NCBI GenBank assembly: GCA_048173955.1
Contig: DBEYOB010000042.1
Location: forward strand, 1 to 25,223
Reading direction: 5' to 3'
From: CAZUFB01 sp048173955
Lineage (GTDB): Bacteria > Actinomycetota > Coriobacteriia > Coriobacteriales > UMGS124
Length of the DNA stretch: 25,223 bases
Positions 1 to 7,400 of the stretch are shown here, piece by piece. The notes below the pieces were generated by a model. It was not told the origin of the DNA. It made no database searches and saw only the letters and a list, made by a program, of their open reading frames with translations. Each line of letters starts with the position of its first letter. The stretch's first letter is position 1. Both the position numbers and the translations under genes were made by a program.

Positions 1-114
1 CCGCCCTGCTTGCCCCGCCCTGGTCGCCACACCACGCCGGCGCCACCCTGCCGCCTGTCGGCGCCGCACGGCAAACGCCCCAGACGCGCCCGCAGCCCCG
101 GCCTCAAGCCTCGC

Positions 115-151
115 TTGTACAAGCCGACAGCCCCGGGCCCGGGTGTACAAT
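115..151 (+). promoter_or_regulatory. Putative promoter with TTGTACAA palindrome
   Basis: An 8 bp perfect palindrome, TTGTACAA (115-122, within the 10-mer CTTGTACAAG), lies 31 bases upstream of a -10-like TACAAT (146-151). No good -35 lies at 17 bases from the -10. The same palindrome precedes the third paralog at 3803, at nearly the same distance from a -10. It may be an activator site next to a weak -35. This is inference from two copies only. Confidence 0.4.
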
Positions 152-223
152 GGGCCCGCCAAACACGCCGGACGCCGCAGCGGGCAGGCACCGCATGCGC
201 GCGCCGGGCAGGAAGGACGCCCC

Positions 224-1177
224 ATGCCACTCATCCCCGCCAAGTGCACCCAGTGCGGTGCCACCCTCACCATCGACCCCGCCAACGGGGCCGCGGCGAT
301 ATGCCCGTTCTGCGGCACGCCGCTCGTAGTGGAGCAGGCCATCAACAACTACAACGTCACCAACCAGACCACCATCGGCACCGTCGAGCACGTGGAGCAC
401 CTGCACGTCAACGACGAGCGCTCGATCGAGGCGCGCCTGGCGAGCGCCGAGAACAGCCTGTCCAAGCTCGGCAACTGGCACCAGGCCTTCGACGCCTTCG
501 AGTCGGTGGCCAACGACAAGTCGGACGAGTGGCGCGCCTGGTGGGGCATGGTGCGCGCCAAGACGTGCGGGCTCACCCTGAACTGGCGCGAGCCCGAGCT
601 CCACTGTCTGACCTCCTGGTACAACAACGCCCACGCCACGGCGCCCGACGACGCCCGGGCGGACATCGACAAGGCGTGGGACGCGTACTACGCCCGGCAG
701 CTGGCGCGCCGCGACGAGGACTACCGCAAGCTCGGCATCTCCGACGAGGACATCGCGCGGCTGCGTTCGCAGCCGTCGTACCAGTTCGAGTCGACGGAGC
801 AGCGGCTGGCGCGCGAGGCGAGCACCGCCCGGCAGGTCCTGACCGCGTCGCGCTCGAGCGTGAAGAACGGGCGGGCGCAGCTCGTCGTCGTGCTCGTGCT
901 CATGGCCGTCATCCTGGCGTGGAACCTCGTGCGCGGCACGCTCACGCGGGACCTCGCCCCGGCCGCCCTGGTGGTGCTGGCCGCGATCGCCATCGGGACG
1001 ATTCCCTACATCGTCGTGAACAAGCGCAGTGCGAGGCTCTGGCAGACCAAGTGCGACGACGCCGAGGCACAGGCCCAGCAGGCGAAGACCGACCTGCAGA
1101 ACCACGAGCGGCTTAAGTACCTCGATGCCCGCTGGACGTACTACATCAACAGCACGCCGACGTGGACGGGATGGTAG
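224..1177 (+). CDS. Zinc-ribbon membrane protein, YdjG-like (paralog 1)
   Basis: Predicted 317 aa. The N-terminus carries a four-Cys zinc ribbon (C8, C11, C27, C30), followed by a conserved block to about residue 115 that is nearly the same in the two downstream paralogs. The middle is divergent. Two hydrophobic spans follow (about 219-238 and 244-265), then a short charged helical segment and an aromatic C-terminus ending in Trp. The ATG at 224 is chosen because AGGAAGGA precedes it and because the paralogs start with the same residues (MPL.PAKCTQCG); the frame is open further upstream but without similarity. Comparable zinc-ribbon proteins in Bacillus (YdjG) anchor the SPFH protein YdjI at the membrane, and an SPFH gene lies downstream here. 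The role as a membrane anchor or adaptor is inferred from that context; no catalytic motif is visible. Confidence 0.82.
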   Translation: MPLIPAKCTQCGATLTIDPANGAAAICPFCGTPLVVEQAINNYNVTNQTTIGTVEHVEHLHVNDERSIEARLASAENSLSKLGNWHQAFDAFESVANDKSDEWRAWWGMVRAKTCGLTLNWREPELHCLTSWYNNAHATAPDDARADIDKAWDAYYARQLARRDEDYRKLGISDEDIARLRSQPSYQFESTEQRLAREASTARQVLTASRSSVKNGRAQLVVVLVLMAVILAWNLVRGTLTRDLAPAALVVLAAIAIGTIPYIVVNKRSARLWQTKCDDAEAQAQQAKTDLQNHERLKYLDARWTYYINSTPTWTGW

Positions 1178-1222
1178 CGCGCCCCCGGCACGTATCGGAC
1201 ATCGAACAGGAAGGCCCACGCC

Positions 1223-2257
1223 ATGCCCCTCGTCCCCGCCAAGTGCACCCAGTGCGGCGCCACGCTCACCCTCGACCCCACCCAGGACGCGGCCGTGTGC
1301 CCGTTCTGCGGCACGCCGTTCGTGGTGGAGAAGGCCATCAACAACTACCAGGTCACCAACAACACGACCATCGGCACCGTCGAGCGCGTGGAGCACCTGC
1401 ACGTCAACGACGAGCACTCGATCGAGGCACGCCTGGCGAGCGCCGAGGCGAGCCTCGCCAAGCTCGGCGACAACGAGCGGGCCTTCGCGGCGTTCAAGTC
1501 GATCGCCGACGACAAGGCCGACGAGTGGCGCGCCTGGTGGGGCATGGCGCGGGCCAAGACGCGCGACTTTCGCAGCAGCGCGCTCGACCAGCAGCAGCTC
1601 AGGGTCGTGCAGGACTGCATGTCCCGCGCCCTGGCCGTCGCGCCCGACGAGGTGAAGTCCGGGCTCCAGCAGACGATCAGCACGTTCTTCGACGCGCGTC
1701 GGCAGCAGGAGCTCGAAAGCTACCTGCAGGCATTCTCCGACGTGGACCCCCAGGAGGTCAGGCGCGTCGACGGCATGTCCGCCCGCGCGATGGAGCAGCG
1801 CTTCAGGGAGCTGAACTCCGAGGTCTCCCAGCTCGAGATGCAGCAGCGCTACCGGGCGCACCGGGGGATGGAGAACTACGGGTGCCTGTTCCTGATCGGC
1901 ATGCCCGCCCTCGTCCTGGTCGCCCTGGTCACGCTCATCGCCGGCTTCGGGGGGTTTGCGTCGGGGACGCAGGGGCCGACGCCGTGGCTGCTTGTCGCCT
2001 GCGGCACGGTCGCCGTGGCGCTCGCCGTGGCCCTGGGCGTCTCCAACGGCCGCAAGGAGGCCGCCAAGGACCGGGAGCTCAAAGAGCTCAGGGAGGCCGC
2101 CGAAAAGGAGCTCGAGCAGCTCAAGCGCGACCTCGACCTCAAGAAGCGCCTGGCGAACCACCACAGCGCGTGGCGCGACTACTACCCGTCCTACGAGCAG
2201 ATGATGGACGAGTCGACGATGAACCTCTGGACGGGGAGCTACTTCGACTACGACTGA
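1223..2257 (+). CDS. Zinc-ribbon membrane protein, YdjG-like (paralog 2)
   Basis: Predicted 344 aa, 45 bases after paralog 1 with no promoter visible between, so probably co-transcribed. The start is set by CAGGAAGG upstream and by the shared N-terminus. Zinc-ribbon cysteines are C8, C11, C26 and C29. The first ~115 residues are close to paralog 1, including a conserved DEWRAWWGM.RAKT segment, while the region from ~118 to 215 is diverged. Two membrane spans lie at about 219-245 and 255-273. A highly charged Lys/Glu heptad-like stretch (~275-312) looks like a coiled coil, and the C-terminus is rich in Tyr and Trp. Conserved head and divergent centre suggest duplication followed by specialisation, perhaps as subunits of one membrane complex with the SPFH protein. 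This function is inference. Confidence 0.82.
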   Translation: MPLVPAKCTQCGATLTLDPTQDAAVCPFCGTPFVVEKAINNYQVTNNTTIGTVERVEHLHVNDEHSIEARLASAEASLAKLGDNERAFAAFKSIADDKADEWRAWWGMARAKTRDFRSSALDQQQLRVVQDCMSRALAVAPDEVKSGLQQTISTFFDARRQQELESYLQAFSDVDPQEVRRVDGMSARAMEQRFRELNSEVSQLEMQQRYRAHRGMENYGCLFLIGMPALVLVALVTLIAGFGGFASGTQGPTPWLLVACGTVAVALAVALGVSNGRKEAAKDRELKELREAAEKELEQLKRDLDLKKRLANHHSAWRDYYPSYEQMMDESTMNLWTGSYFDYD

Positions 2258-2280
2258 TATGTAAATCATCCTGTCAAGAG

Positions 2281-2325
2281 GCAAGACAATCCCGGCCCCG
2301 GAGATTCGGGACGGGATTGTCTTGC
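2281..2325 (+). terminator. Hairpin after paralog 2
   Basis: A perfect 14 bp inverted repeat, GCAAGACAATCCCG (2281-2294) against its complement (2312-2325), has a 17-base loop. It begins 24 bases after the stop codon of paralog 2 and has no clear T-tract. The position fits a terminator. It could instead belong to the insertion element or its target, since IS110 elements often insert near palindromes. Confidence 0.55.
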
Positions 2326-3802
2326 TATATCCGATCCGGGGCGGAGCTCGGCGGTGAGCCGGCAGGCTTCAGCGATCTCCAGTCCGACATCCGCGCGTCG
2401 TGGCGCATTCCGATCTATCCGGCGCGGGGCACCCGCCTTCTAGCAGCGCGCGTCGCCCGGGGGCTGCGCATAGTCGCGCCGCGGTTCCCCCCATCGCCCG
2501 CCGCCGCCTCCCCGGGGTCGGCGGTTGTCAGCCCTCGCAGACGGCGAGGGCCCAGACGAAGCCGGCGAGCTCGCGCGCGACGGCGACGTTGGCCTTGGCG
2601 GGGCTCACGCCCCTCCCCCTCAGCCTCCCCGACTTCGAGTGGAGCCTGCGGTTGGCCTCCGCGGCGACCCTCGCGGCCCCGGGGCCGATCCCCCGGCGCG
2701 CCGCGACCTCGGCCGGCAGCAGCGGGCTCCACCTCCTCGCGTGGTGCCAGGCGGCCCCGGCGAGCAGGGTGCGGACGTGGGCGCTGCCCGTCCGGGCAAT
2801 CGACCCGCGCGAGACCGAGCCGCCCGACGAGTCCTCCGAGGGCACGAGGCCGAGGTGGGACATGAACGAGGGCGCCGTCGGGAGGCGCGAGAAGCCGCCG
2901 ATCTCGGCGGCCACGGAGAAGGCGGTGACGGTGGAGATGCCACGGAGGGCGGAGAGCCGGGCGGCCACCGGCGCCCACTCGGGCGACGCGGCGAACTCCG
3001 CGATGGCGGCGTCGAGCCGGTCGCGCCTCTCCTCGCAGGCCACGACCTGCTGCAGGTACTCCGACATCACGAGCCGCTCGGTGGCGAGCGGGAGGCCGAT
3101 GGAGCGCAGCCACTCGCGGTGGGCCTTGGTCCAGGCCGACTTCCCCTCGTAGACGATGCCCTTCCTGAGCGGCATCTTGGAGAGTCGGTGGCGGGCCGCC
3201 ATGAGGTCCTCGCGCGCGTCGGCGCGCGCCCTCGCCGGGTCGCGGGCCGCCTCCTGCCCCGGCGCAGGGCAGAAGCACTCGACGACGTTGCCGACGGCGA
3301 GCATGCGGGCAAGGAACACCGCGTCCCTCTTGTCGGCCTTCACGCGGTCGCCGGAGGGCTTGAGCATCTTGCTCACCGCGCCGACCGCGCACGGCAGGCC
3401 GAGGGAGTCGAGGGAGCGCTTGAGGTCGAAGCCCGTCGGGCCGCTCTCGTACACCGCGCGGGCGGGCTGCGGCAGCCCGCCCGCCCACTTCGCGACCGCC
3501 TCCGCGTCGTAGCCGAACGAGCGCTCCACGACCTCCCCGGTCTCCGGCACGAAGGCCGCGGCGGAGATCGAGCGGGCGTGTACGTCGAGGCCGATGCTGG
3601 TACGATAGATCATGGCTGGGACCTCCTCATGAATGCGGTACGGGTGCCATACGTGACTGCATCCTAACCCGCGATGCCCCGGAGAGGGCTCTGCTTCATG
3701 GAGAGAGGCTCCAGCCACCTCCCATATCTTCTAGCGCTGTCCCGTAAGGGCCCATGGGCCATGCATGCCACCCGTTACCCCTGCCGCCGTGCGACGTGCC
3801 CC
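2326..3802 (-). mobile_element. IS110-family insertion sequence (ends not resolved)
   Basis: The region between paralogs 2 and 3 holds one complete IS110-type transposase with about 200 bases of non-coding sequence on each side. IS110 elements lack terminal inverted repeats, so the exact ends cannot be read from one copy; the coordinates given are outer limits. IS110-group elements encode a bridge RNA upstream of the transposase (here 3614 to about 3800, transcribed toward lower coordinates); IS1111-group elements encode it downstream (here 2330-2527). Neither RNA can be confirmed by eye. The element splits an otherwise same-direction gene cluster. Confidence 0.7.
2528..3613 (-). CDS. IS110-family transposase (DEDD recombinase)
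   Basis: Predicted 361 aa, a normal length for the family. The N-terminal RuvC-like DEDD domain is intact: D10 in IGLDVH, E56 in YESGPTG, and D94 and D97 in KADKRD. The C-terminal Transposase_20 domain has the LRGIS..TA helix-hairpin region at ~223-231 and the serine-bearing SSGGS segment (~262-266) that supplies the nucleophile in this family, followed by RTGSAHVR. The ATG at 3613 is chosen because GAGGAGGT lies about 8 bases before it and because family proteins begin just ahead of the first Asp motif; the frame is open up to 3718 without similarity. No frameshift or missing catalytic residue is seen, so it may be active. The protein recombines DNA guided by a bridge RNA in characterised members. 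Confidence 0.93.
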   Translation of the reverse strand: MIYRTSIGLDVHARSISAAAFVPETGEVVERSFGYDAEAVAKWAGGLPQPARAVYESGPTGFDLKRSLDSLGLPCAVGAVSKMLKPSGDRVKADKRDAVFLARMLAVGNVVECFCPAPGQEAARDPARARADAREDLMAARHRLSKMPLRKGIVYEGKSAWTKAHREWLRSIGLPLATERLVMSEYLQQVVACEERRDRLDAAIAEFAASPEWAPVAARLSALRGISTVTAFSVAAEIGGFSRLPTAPSFMSHLGLVPSEDSSGGSVSRGSIARTGSAHVRTLLAGAAWHHARRWSPLLPAEVAARRGIGPGAARVAAEANRRLHSKSGRLRGRGVSPAKANVAVARELAGFVWALAVCEG

Positions 3803-3837
3803 TTGTACAAACGCAGCATCGACCCGCGGGCTATACT
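3803..3837 (+). promoter_or_regulatory. Putative promoter of paralog 3 with TTGTACAA
   Basis: TTGTACAA (3803-3810) recurs here as at 115. It is followed, 29 bases from start to start, by the -10-like TATACT (3832-3837). The same arrangement upstream of paralog 1 suggests shared regulation and means paralog 3 and the SPFH gene need not depend on read-through across the insertion element. Confidence 0.45.
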
Positions 3838-3900
3838 GTCGCCTGAAAAGCGTCGGACGTCCATCCGGCTGCGCATACACCCCAGAAAGGAAGGCCCGCC

Positions 3901-4899
3901 ATGCCCCTCGTTCCCGCGAAGTGCACCCAGTGCGGTGCGACGCTCACCATCGACCCCTCCCAAGACGCGGCGGTCTGTCCGTTCTGCAACACGCCGTTCG
4001 TGGTGGAGAAGGCCGTCAACAACTACAATGTCACCACCAACACCACCATCGGCACGGTGGAGCATGTGGAGCACCTGCACGTTGACGACGCGCGCTCGGT
4101 TGAGTCGCGCCTCAAGAGCGCCGAGGCCCAGCTGGGCGCGCTGGGCCTCAAGGAGGAGGCGTATCGCTCCTTCAAGGCCCTCGCCCAGGACCGGGCTGAC
4201 GAGTGGCGGTCGTGGTGGGGCATGGCACGTGCAAAGTCAAACGAGTTCAGGAACACCACGAACCTGCACCAGCCAGACCTCGGCGAAGTGGAGGAGTGCG
4301 CCGAGCACGCCATCCAGCTTGCCCCGGCCGGCGAAAAGCCGCGCCTGCAAGAGACGCTTGACGCGTTCAAGAAAGAAATCGCTAAAACCAGGTATGCCGA
4401 GCTGCACGAGGAAGTCGGCGACGACTGGCAGCGCATCGGCAAACTGTCGGCCAAAGAGCTCATCGTCCGGTATGAGGAGACCAAAAAAGAGCAGGAGAAC
4501 CTCAAGCTCCAAGAGTCGACAGCAGTTGGGATCGAGCGCTCCCAGAGCATCTTTCTCATCGTCGTCGCCGGCGTGCTGTTCGTCTTTTCGATCGTTTTCA
4601 GCATCGTCAACGGCGCAGCCCCGGGCATCCTTACCCTCATCACGGGTGTCGCCCTTGCACTGTGCGTGCTGAAACTGCAGGTCAATCATGCCAAAATCGG
4701 CAAGATTCGCGCAAAGCTCTCTGCAATCGAAGACGAGCTCGCCGCAGTGGAGCGCGATCTGATCGCAAAGCGGCGCTGGGCCGAACAAGAAAAGAAGTGG
4801 CAGGACGAGCGCACGATGAGTTACGAGCAGCATAGCGATTTAAGCAGCATTCTCTGGTATGAGAACATGCCCCCCTTTTGGTGGAAAGCCAAAAACTAG
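3901..4899 (+). CDS. Zinc-ribbon membrane protein, YdjG-like (paralog 3)
   Basis: Predicted 332 aa. The N-terminal ~115 residues match paralogs 1 and 2, with zinc-ribbon cysteines C8, C11, C26 and C29. The ribosome site GAAAGGAAGG and the start context are also conserved between the three. The divergent centre is rich in Glu and Lys. Two membrane spans lie at about 216-236 and 242-261, then a predicted coiled coil (~265-300) and a Trp-rich tail (PPFWW near the end). The second half is visibly less GC-rich than paralogs 1 and 2, which may reflect a different origin or relaxed constraint. It precedes the SPFH gene by 93 bases on the same strand and is the likeliest direct partner of it. Function is inferred from context. 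Confidence 0.82.
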   Translation: MPLVPAKCTQCGATLTIDPSQDAAVCPFCNTPFVVEKAVNNYNVTTNTTIGTVEHVEHLHVDDARSVESRLKSAEAQLGALGLKEEAYRSFKALAQDRADEWRSWWGMARAKSNEFRNTTNLHQPDLGEVEECAEHAIQLAPAGEKPRLQETLDAFKKEIAKTRYAELHEEVGDDWQRIGKLSAKELIVRYEETKKEQENLKLQESTAVGIERSQSIFLIVVAGVLFVFSIVFSIVNGAAPGILTLITGVALALCVLKLQVNHAKIGKIRAKLSAIEDELAAVERDLIAKRRWAEQEKKWQDERTMSYEQHSDLSSILWYENMPPFWWKAKN

Positions 4900-4992
4900 C
4901 GAACCGCAGTAGCCGCCCCCGGCTCAATCCCAACAGACCCTCGACCGCGCCCCAACCATGTCTCCGCACACACGAGAAAGGCCGACCAGACC

Positions 4993-6168
4993 ATGAGCAT
5001 CTTCAGGAACGCCAACGAGTCCGCCTACGTGGGCGGGCGCAAGCACTTCACCGACGTCATCAAGAACTCCGGGTCAGGCGATCTGCTCGTGTGGCGCCAG
5101 CCCGAGGAGGACTTCAACACGAACTCGACCCTGGTCGTGATGCCGGGCGAGCAGGCGGTGTTCGTCAACGAGGGCACCGTCGAGGAGGTCTTCGACAGCG
5201 GCACCTACAAGCTCTCGACCCAGAACTACCCCTTTATCAGCCGGCTGCGCAACATGCTGTCGGGCGGCGTGAGCACGTTCAACTGCGTAGTCTACTTCGT
5301 GCGCACCACTACCACGGTCGAAATCCGCTGGGGCACCGACACCCCACTGCAGGTGCGCGACAAGCTCCTCGGCATCGCCACCGAGGTGCGGGCGCACGGC
5401 TCGTACCGCGCGTGCGTGACCGACGCGGCGCACTTCCTGCAGTCGTGCGTGGGCAACAACGTCGTCGCCGTGACGCCCGACGATGTGGTGCGCACGTTCG
5501 GCATGCAGTTCCAAAGCACCGTGAAGGCGCTGCTCACCGAGCGGCTCAACAACCTCGACACCGAGCTGCTCGGCGTCGAGGCGCGGTTGGGCGAGTTTTC
5601 ACAGCAGGTCGCTCCCTATGTGGCCGACGCGCTCGAGGAGTACGGCCTGGGCCTGGTGGCCTTCAACATCGCCGCGCTCAACATCGCCGACGACAAGCTG
5701 CGCCGCCGCTACGACCAGATCGGCATGGACAACATCGAGAAGATCCGCGGGGCGCAGGGCGACAAGGCCGTGCTCGGGATTCTGGGCGACGACTGGGGTC
5801 GCCTCACCTCGGCCGACATCATGAAGACGTTCGCCGCCAACCCCGGATCCGGCGGCGGTGCGGCCGACCTGGCGGGCATCGCGCTCGGCATGGCAGCGGC
5901 CGAGCCCTTTGCCGCGATGGCGCAGCGGATCATGGGGCCGGGCGCAGGTGCAGCAGGCGTTGGTGCAGCGGGCGCGGGCGGAGCAGCGGGCTCGACCGCA
6001 GGCGATGCGGATGCAGAACGTGCGGACACGGAGAGCGCACCAGCCGGCGGCACACCGGCCGACGACCCCGTGGCAACGCTCGCCCAGCTCAAGAAGATGC
6101 TCGACCTCGGCCTCATCGAGCGGAGCGACTACGACACCAAGAAGGCCGAGGTGCTCGGACGGATGTAA
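4993..6168 (+). CDS. SPFH-domain protein with C-terminal SHOCT, YdjI-like
   Basis: Predicted 391 aa. Residues ~25-235 form an SPFH/Band 7-type domain of the 'virion core protein' subgroup (Pfam Band_7_1), with the PGEQAVFVNEG segment near the start and the long helical repeat region around 175-235. A Gly/Ala-rich low-complexity linker covers ~280-355. The last ~35 residues (LAQLKKMLDLGLIERSDYDTKKAEVL, read in two pieces) form a SHOCT helix pair. No membrane span is visible, so it probably binds the membrane through partners, as Bacillus YdjI does through YdjG and YdjH; the zinc-ribbon paralogs upstream would fill that role. The start is supported by GAGAAAGG upstream. In Bacillus this module works with PspA in envelope stress; no PspA gene is in this window. 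Confidence 0.85.
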   Translation: MSIFRNANESAYVGGRKHFTDVIKNSGSGDLLVWRQPEEDFNTNSTLVVMPGEQAVFVNEGTVEEVFDSGTYKLSTQNYPFISRLRNMLSGGVSTFNCVVYFVRTTTTVEIRWGTDTPLQVRDKLLGIATEVRAHGSYRACVTDAAHFLQSCVGNNVVAVTPDDVVRTFGMQFQSTVKALLTERLNNLDTELLGVEARLGEFSQQVAPYVADALEEYGLGLVAFNIAALNIADDKLRRRYDQIGMDNIEKIRGAQGDKAVLGILGDDWGRLTSADIMKTFAANPGSGGGAADLAGIALGMAAAEPFAAMAQRIMGPGAGAAGVGAAGAGGAAGSTAGDADAERADTESAPAGGTPADDPVATLAQLKKMLDLGLIERSDYDTKKAEVLGRM

Positions 6169-6233
6169 CCCGGCGGATACGGCCCGGCGTATGTGACCCG
6201 GCGAGTACGTCCCGGCAAATGCAAGCCGGCAAA
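6169..6233 (+). repeat. Degenerate 14 bp tandem repeat
   Basis: Directly after the SPFH stop codon the heptamer CCCGGCG (or close variants) recurs every 14 bases about five times, separated by variable heptamers such as GATACGG, TATGTGA and AGTACGT. It is non-coding and ends just before the convergent terminator hairpin. Confidence 0.6.
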
Positions 6234-6236
6234 ACC

Positions 6237-6292
6237 TTACGCGAAACTCTGGCACACTTTGGAGGGATATTCCGTACCAGAGTTTCGCGTAA
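6237..6292. terminator. Bidirectional terminator-like hairpin
   Basis: A perfect 16 bp inverted repeat, TTACGCGAAACTCTGG (6237-6252) and its complement (6277-6292), has a 24-base loop. It lies between the convergent SPFH gene and the first sirtuin gene. On the minus strand the stem is followed by GGTTTTGCC, on the plus strand by AGCTTGGGG, so termination is better supported for the minus strand. Confidence 0.65.
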
Positions 6293-6319
6293 AGCTTGGG
6301 GCGGCGCAAGACTCGGGCG

Positions 6320-7285
6320 CTACCTTCCCAGACGCGCCCGCACGTCCCTGAGCACCCGAGCGATATCCCCCCTGACGGCCACCCCTTTGTCTTCGAGCTG
6401 CTTGGGAAGGAAATCGTATCTGTCGTTCACCGCGACGTAGTACGCGTCGGGCAGGGCGAGCGTCAGGTTCCAGAACGGCTCCTGAATGAACATCGGCGTC
6501 ATGCGGCCCACGCCGAGCTCGATAAACAGAATCTTCTTGTCGGCGTGATCGTCGAGATAGCACGAGACCTTGTCATACTCGCCCTGGTACTTGGCCCCCT
6601 GCAGGAAGTTGCCGTAGCCACGCACCCAAGGGAACGCCTCGCCGCCGCAATGAGGGCAGCGCGGGATGAGCTCGGTGGGGATGCTGGTACCCTCGCCCAT
6701 CGCCTCGATCATCTCGCGCACCGGCTCGACGGCATCCCACGTCTCGTTGCAGCAGCAGCGCGCGCATTGGAAAAAGCGGTGGTCGCCCTGAATCTCGGCA
6801 ACCTTGTCCTCGGGATAGAGCTTCACAAACTGCGTGTCCTGGTTGGTGGTAAGGATAAAGAAGTCCTTGCCCTCGAGAATGGCATCGAGGTCGCGATAGG
6901 GTTCGCGCACCGGGGCGGTCTGGGTGGTGTTGAGGAACGTGGCGAGAAACGCCCACTTCTCCTCGGGCGTCTCCCAACGGCGGAAGCTGCCGTCGAAGGC
7001 GCCTTTGATGCCGTACTTCTCGGCGAACTTGCCAAAGTGCTCGCGAAACGACGGTGTGTCGCCATAGTAGAAGTCGCCGCCTCCCGCAGCGGACAGGCCG
7101 GACGCACCGCCCACCAGAACGCATTCCGCCTCGCAAACCTTGTCGGCAACGAGCGCAATCTGCTCACCATAGGGAAGCGGCGGGCGATCGGTCAACTCAT
7201 AGGGGGTCCCTCCGGCAGCATAGACGCGCTGGTAGCGCTCGAAGTTCATCTGGGTCTGGGTGACCAGGTTCTCGTAAAAGCTCAT
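6320..7285 (-). CDS. SirTM-like sirtuin (SIR2 family), copy A
   Basis: Predicted 321 aa. The NAD-binding signature GGASGLSAAGG sits at 59-69, and TTNQD at 146-150 holds the Asn of the sirtuin core. Q166 in the QGD motif stands where classical sirtuins have the catalytic His, which is the hallmark of class M (SirTM) sirtuins that act as protein ADP-ribosyltransferases. A zinc ribbon uses C174/C177 and C210/C213. IPTELIPRCP, the R222 region and IELGVG.MTP complete the SirTM pattern. The start at 7285 is supported by AAAGGA upstream. It follows copies B and C on the same strand, with 115 bases after copy B. Known SirTMs modify a lipoylated GcvH-like protein and sit next to a macrodomain gene; neither partner is in this window. 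The target is therefore unknown. Confidence 0.85.
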   Translation of the reverse strand: MSFYENLVTQTQMNFERYQRVYAAGGTPYELTDRPPLPYGEQIALVADKVCEAECVLVGGASGLSAAGGGDFYYGDTPSFREHFGKFAEKYGIKGAFDGSFRRWETPEEKWAFLATFLNTTQTAPVREPYRDLDAILEGKDFFILTTNQDTQFVKLYPEDKVAEIQGDHRFFQCARCCCNETWDAVEPVREMIEAMGEGTSIPTELIPRCPHCGGEAFPWVRGYGNFLQGAKYQGEYDKVSCYLDDHADKKILFIELGVGRMTPMFIQEPFWNLTLALPDAYYVAVNDRYDFLPKQLEDKGVAVRGDIARVLRDVRARLGR

Positions 7286-7400
7286 GCTGAAGCATCCTTT
7301 CGAACAGCGACTGTCTAGAAACGGCGATTGTCCAGATTGCACGAACACGATGGCACAGGCGCACGGCGCCGGGCCGCACGCCCACCCGCCCGCGCGACCG

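Noticed and set aside
104..2284. Very long minus-strand open frame opposite paralogs 1 and 2
   Set aside because: It is the complement of two clear paralogous genes and its composition is Arg/Leu/Val-rich as expected for an antisense frame in GC-rich DNA.
6169..6233. Possible direct-repeat/spacer array
   Set aside because: The heptamer spacing is far too short for CRISPR and no cas gene is present.
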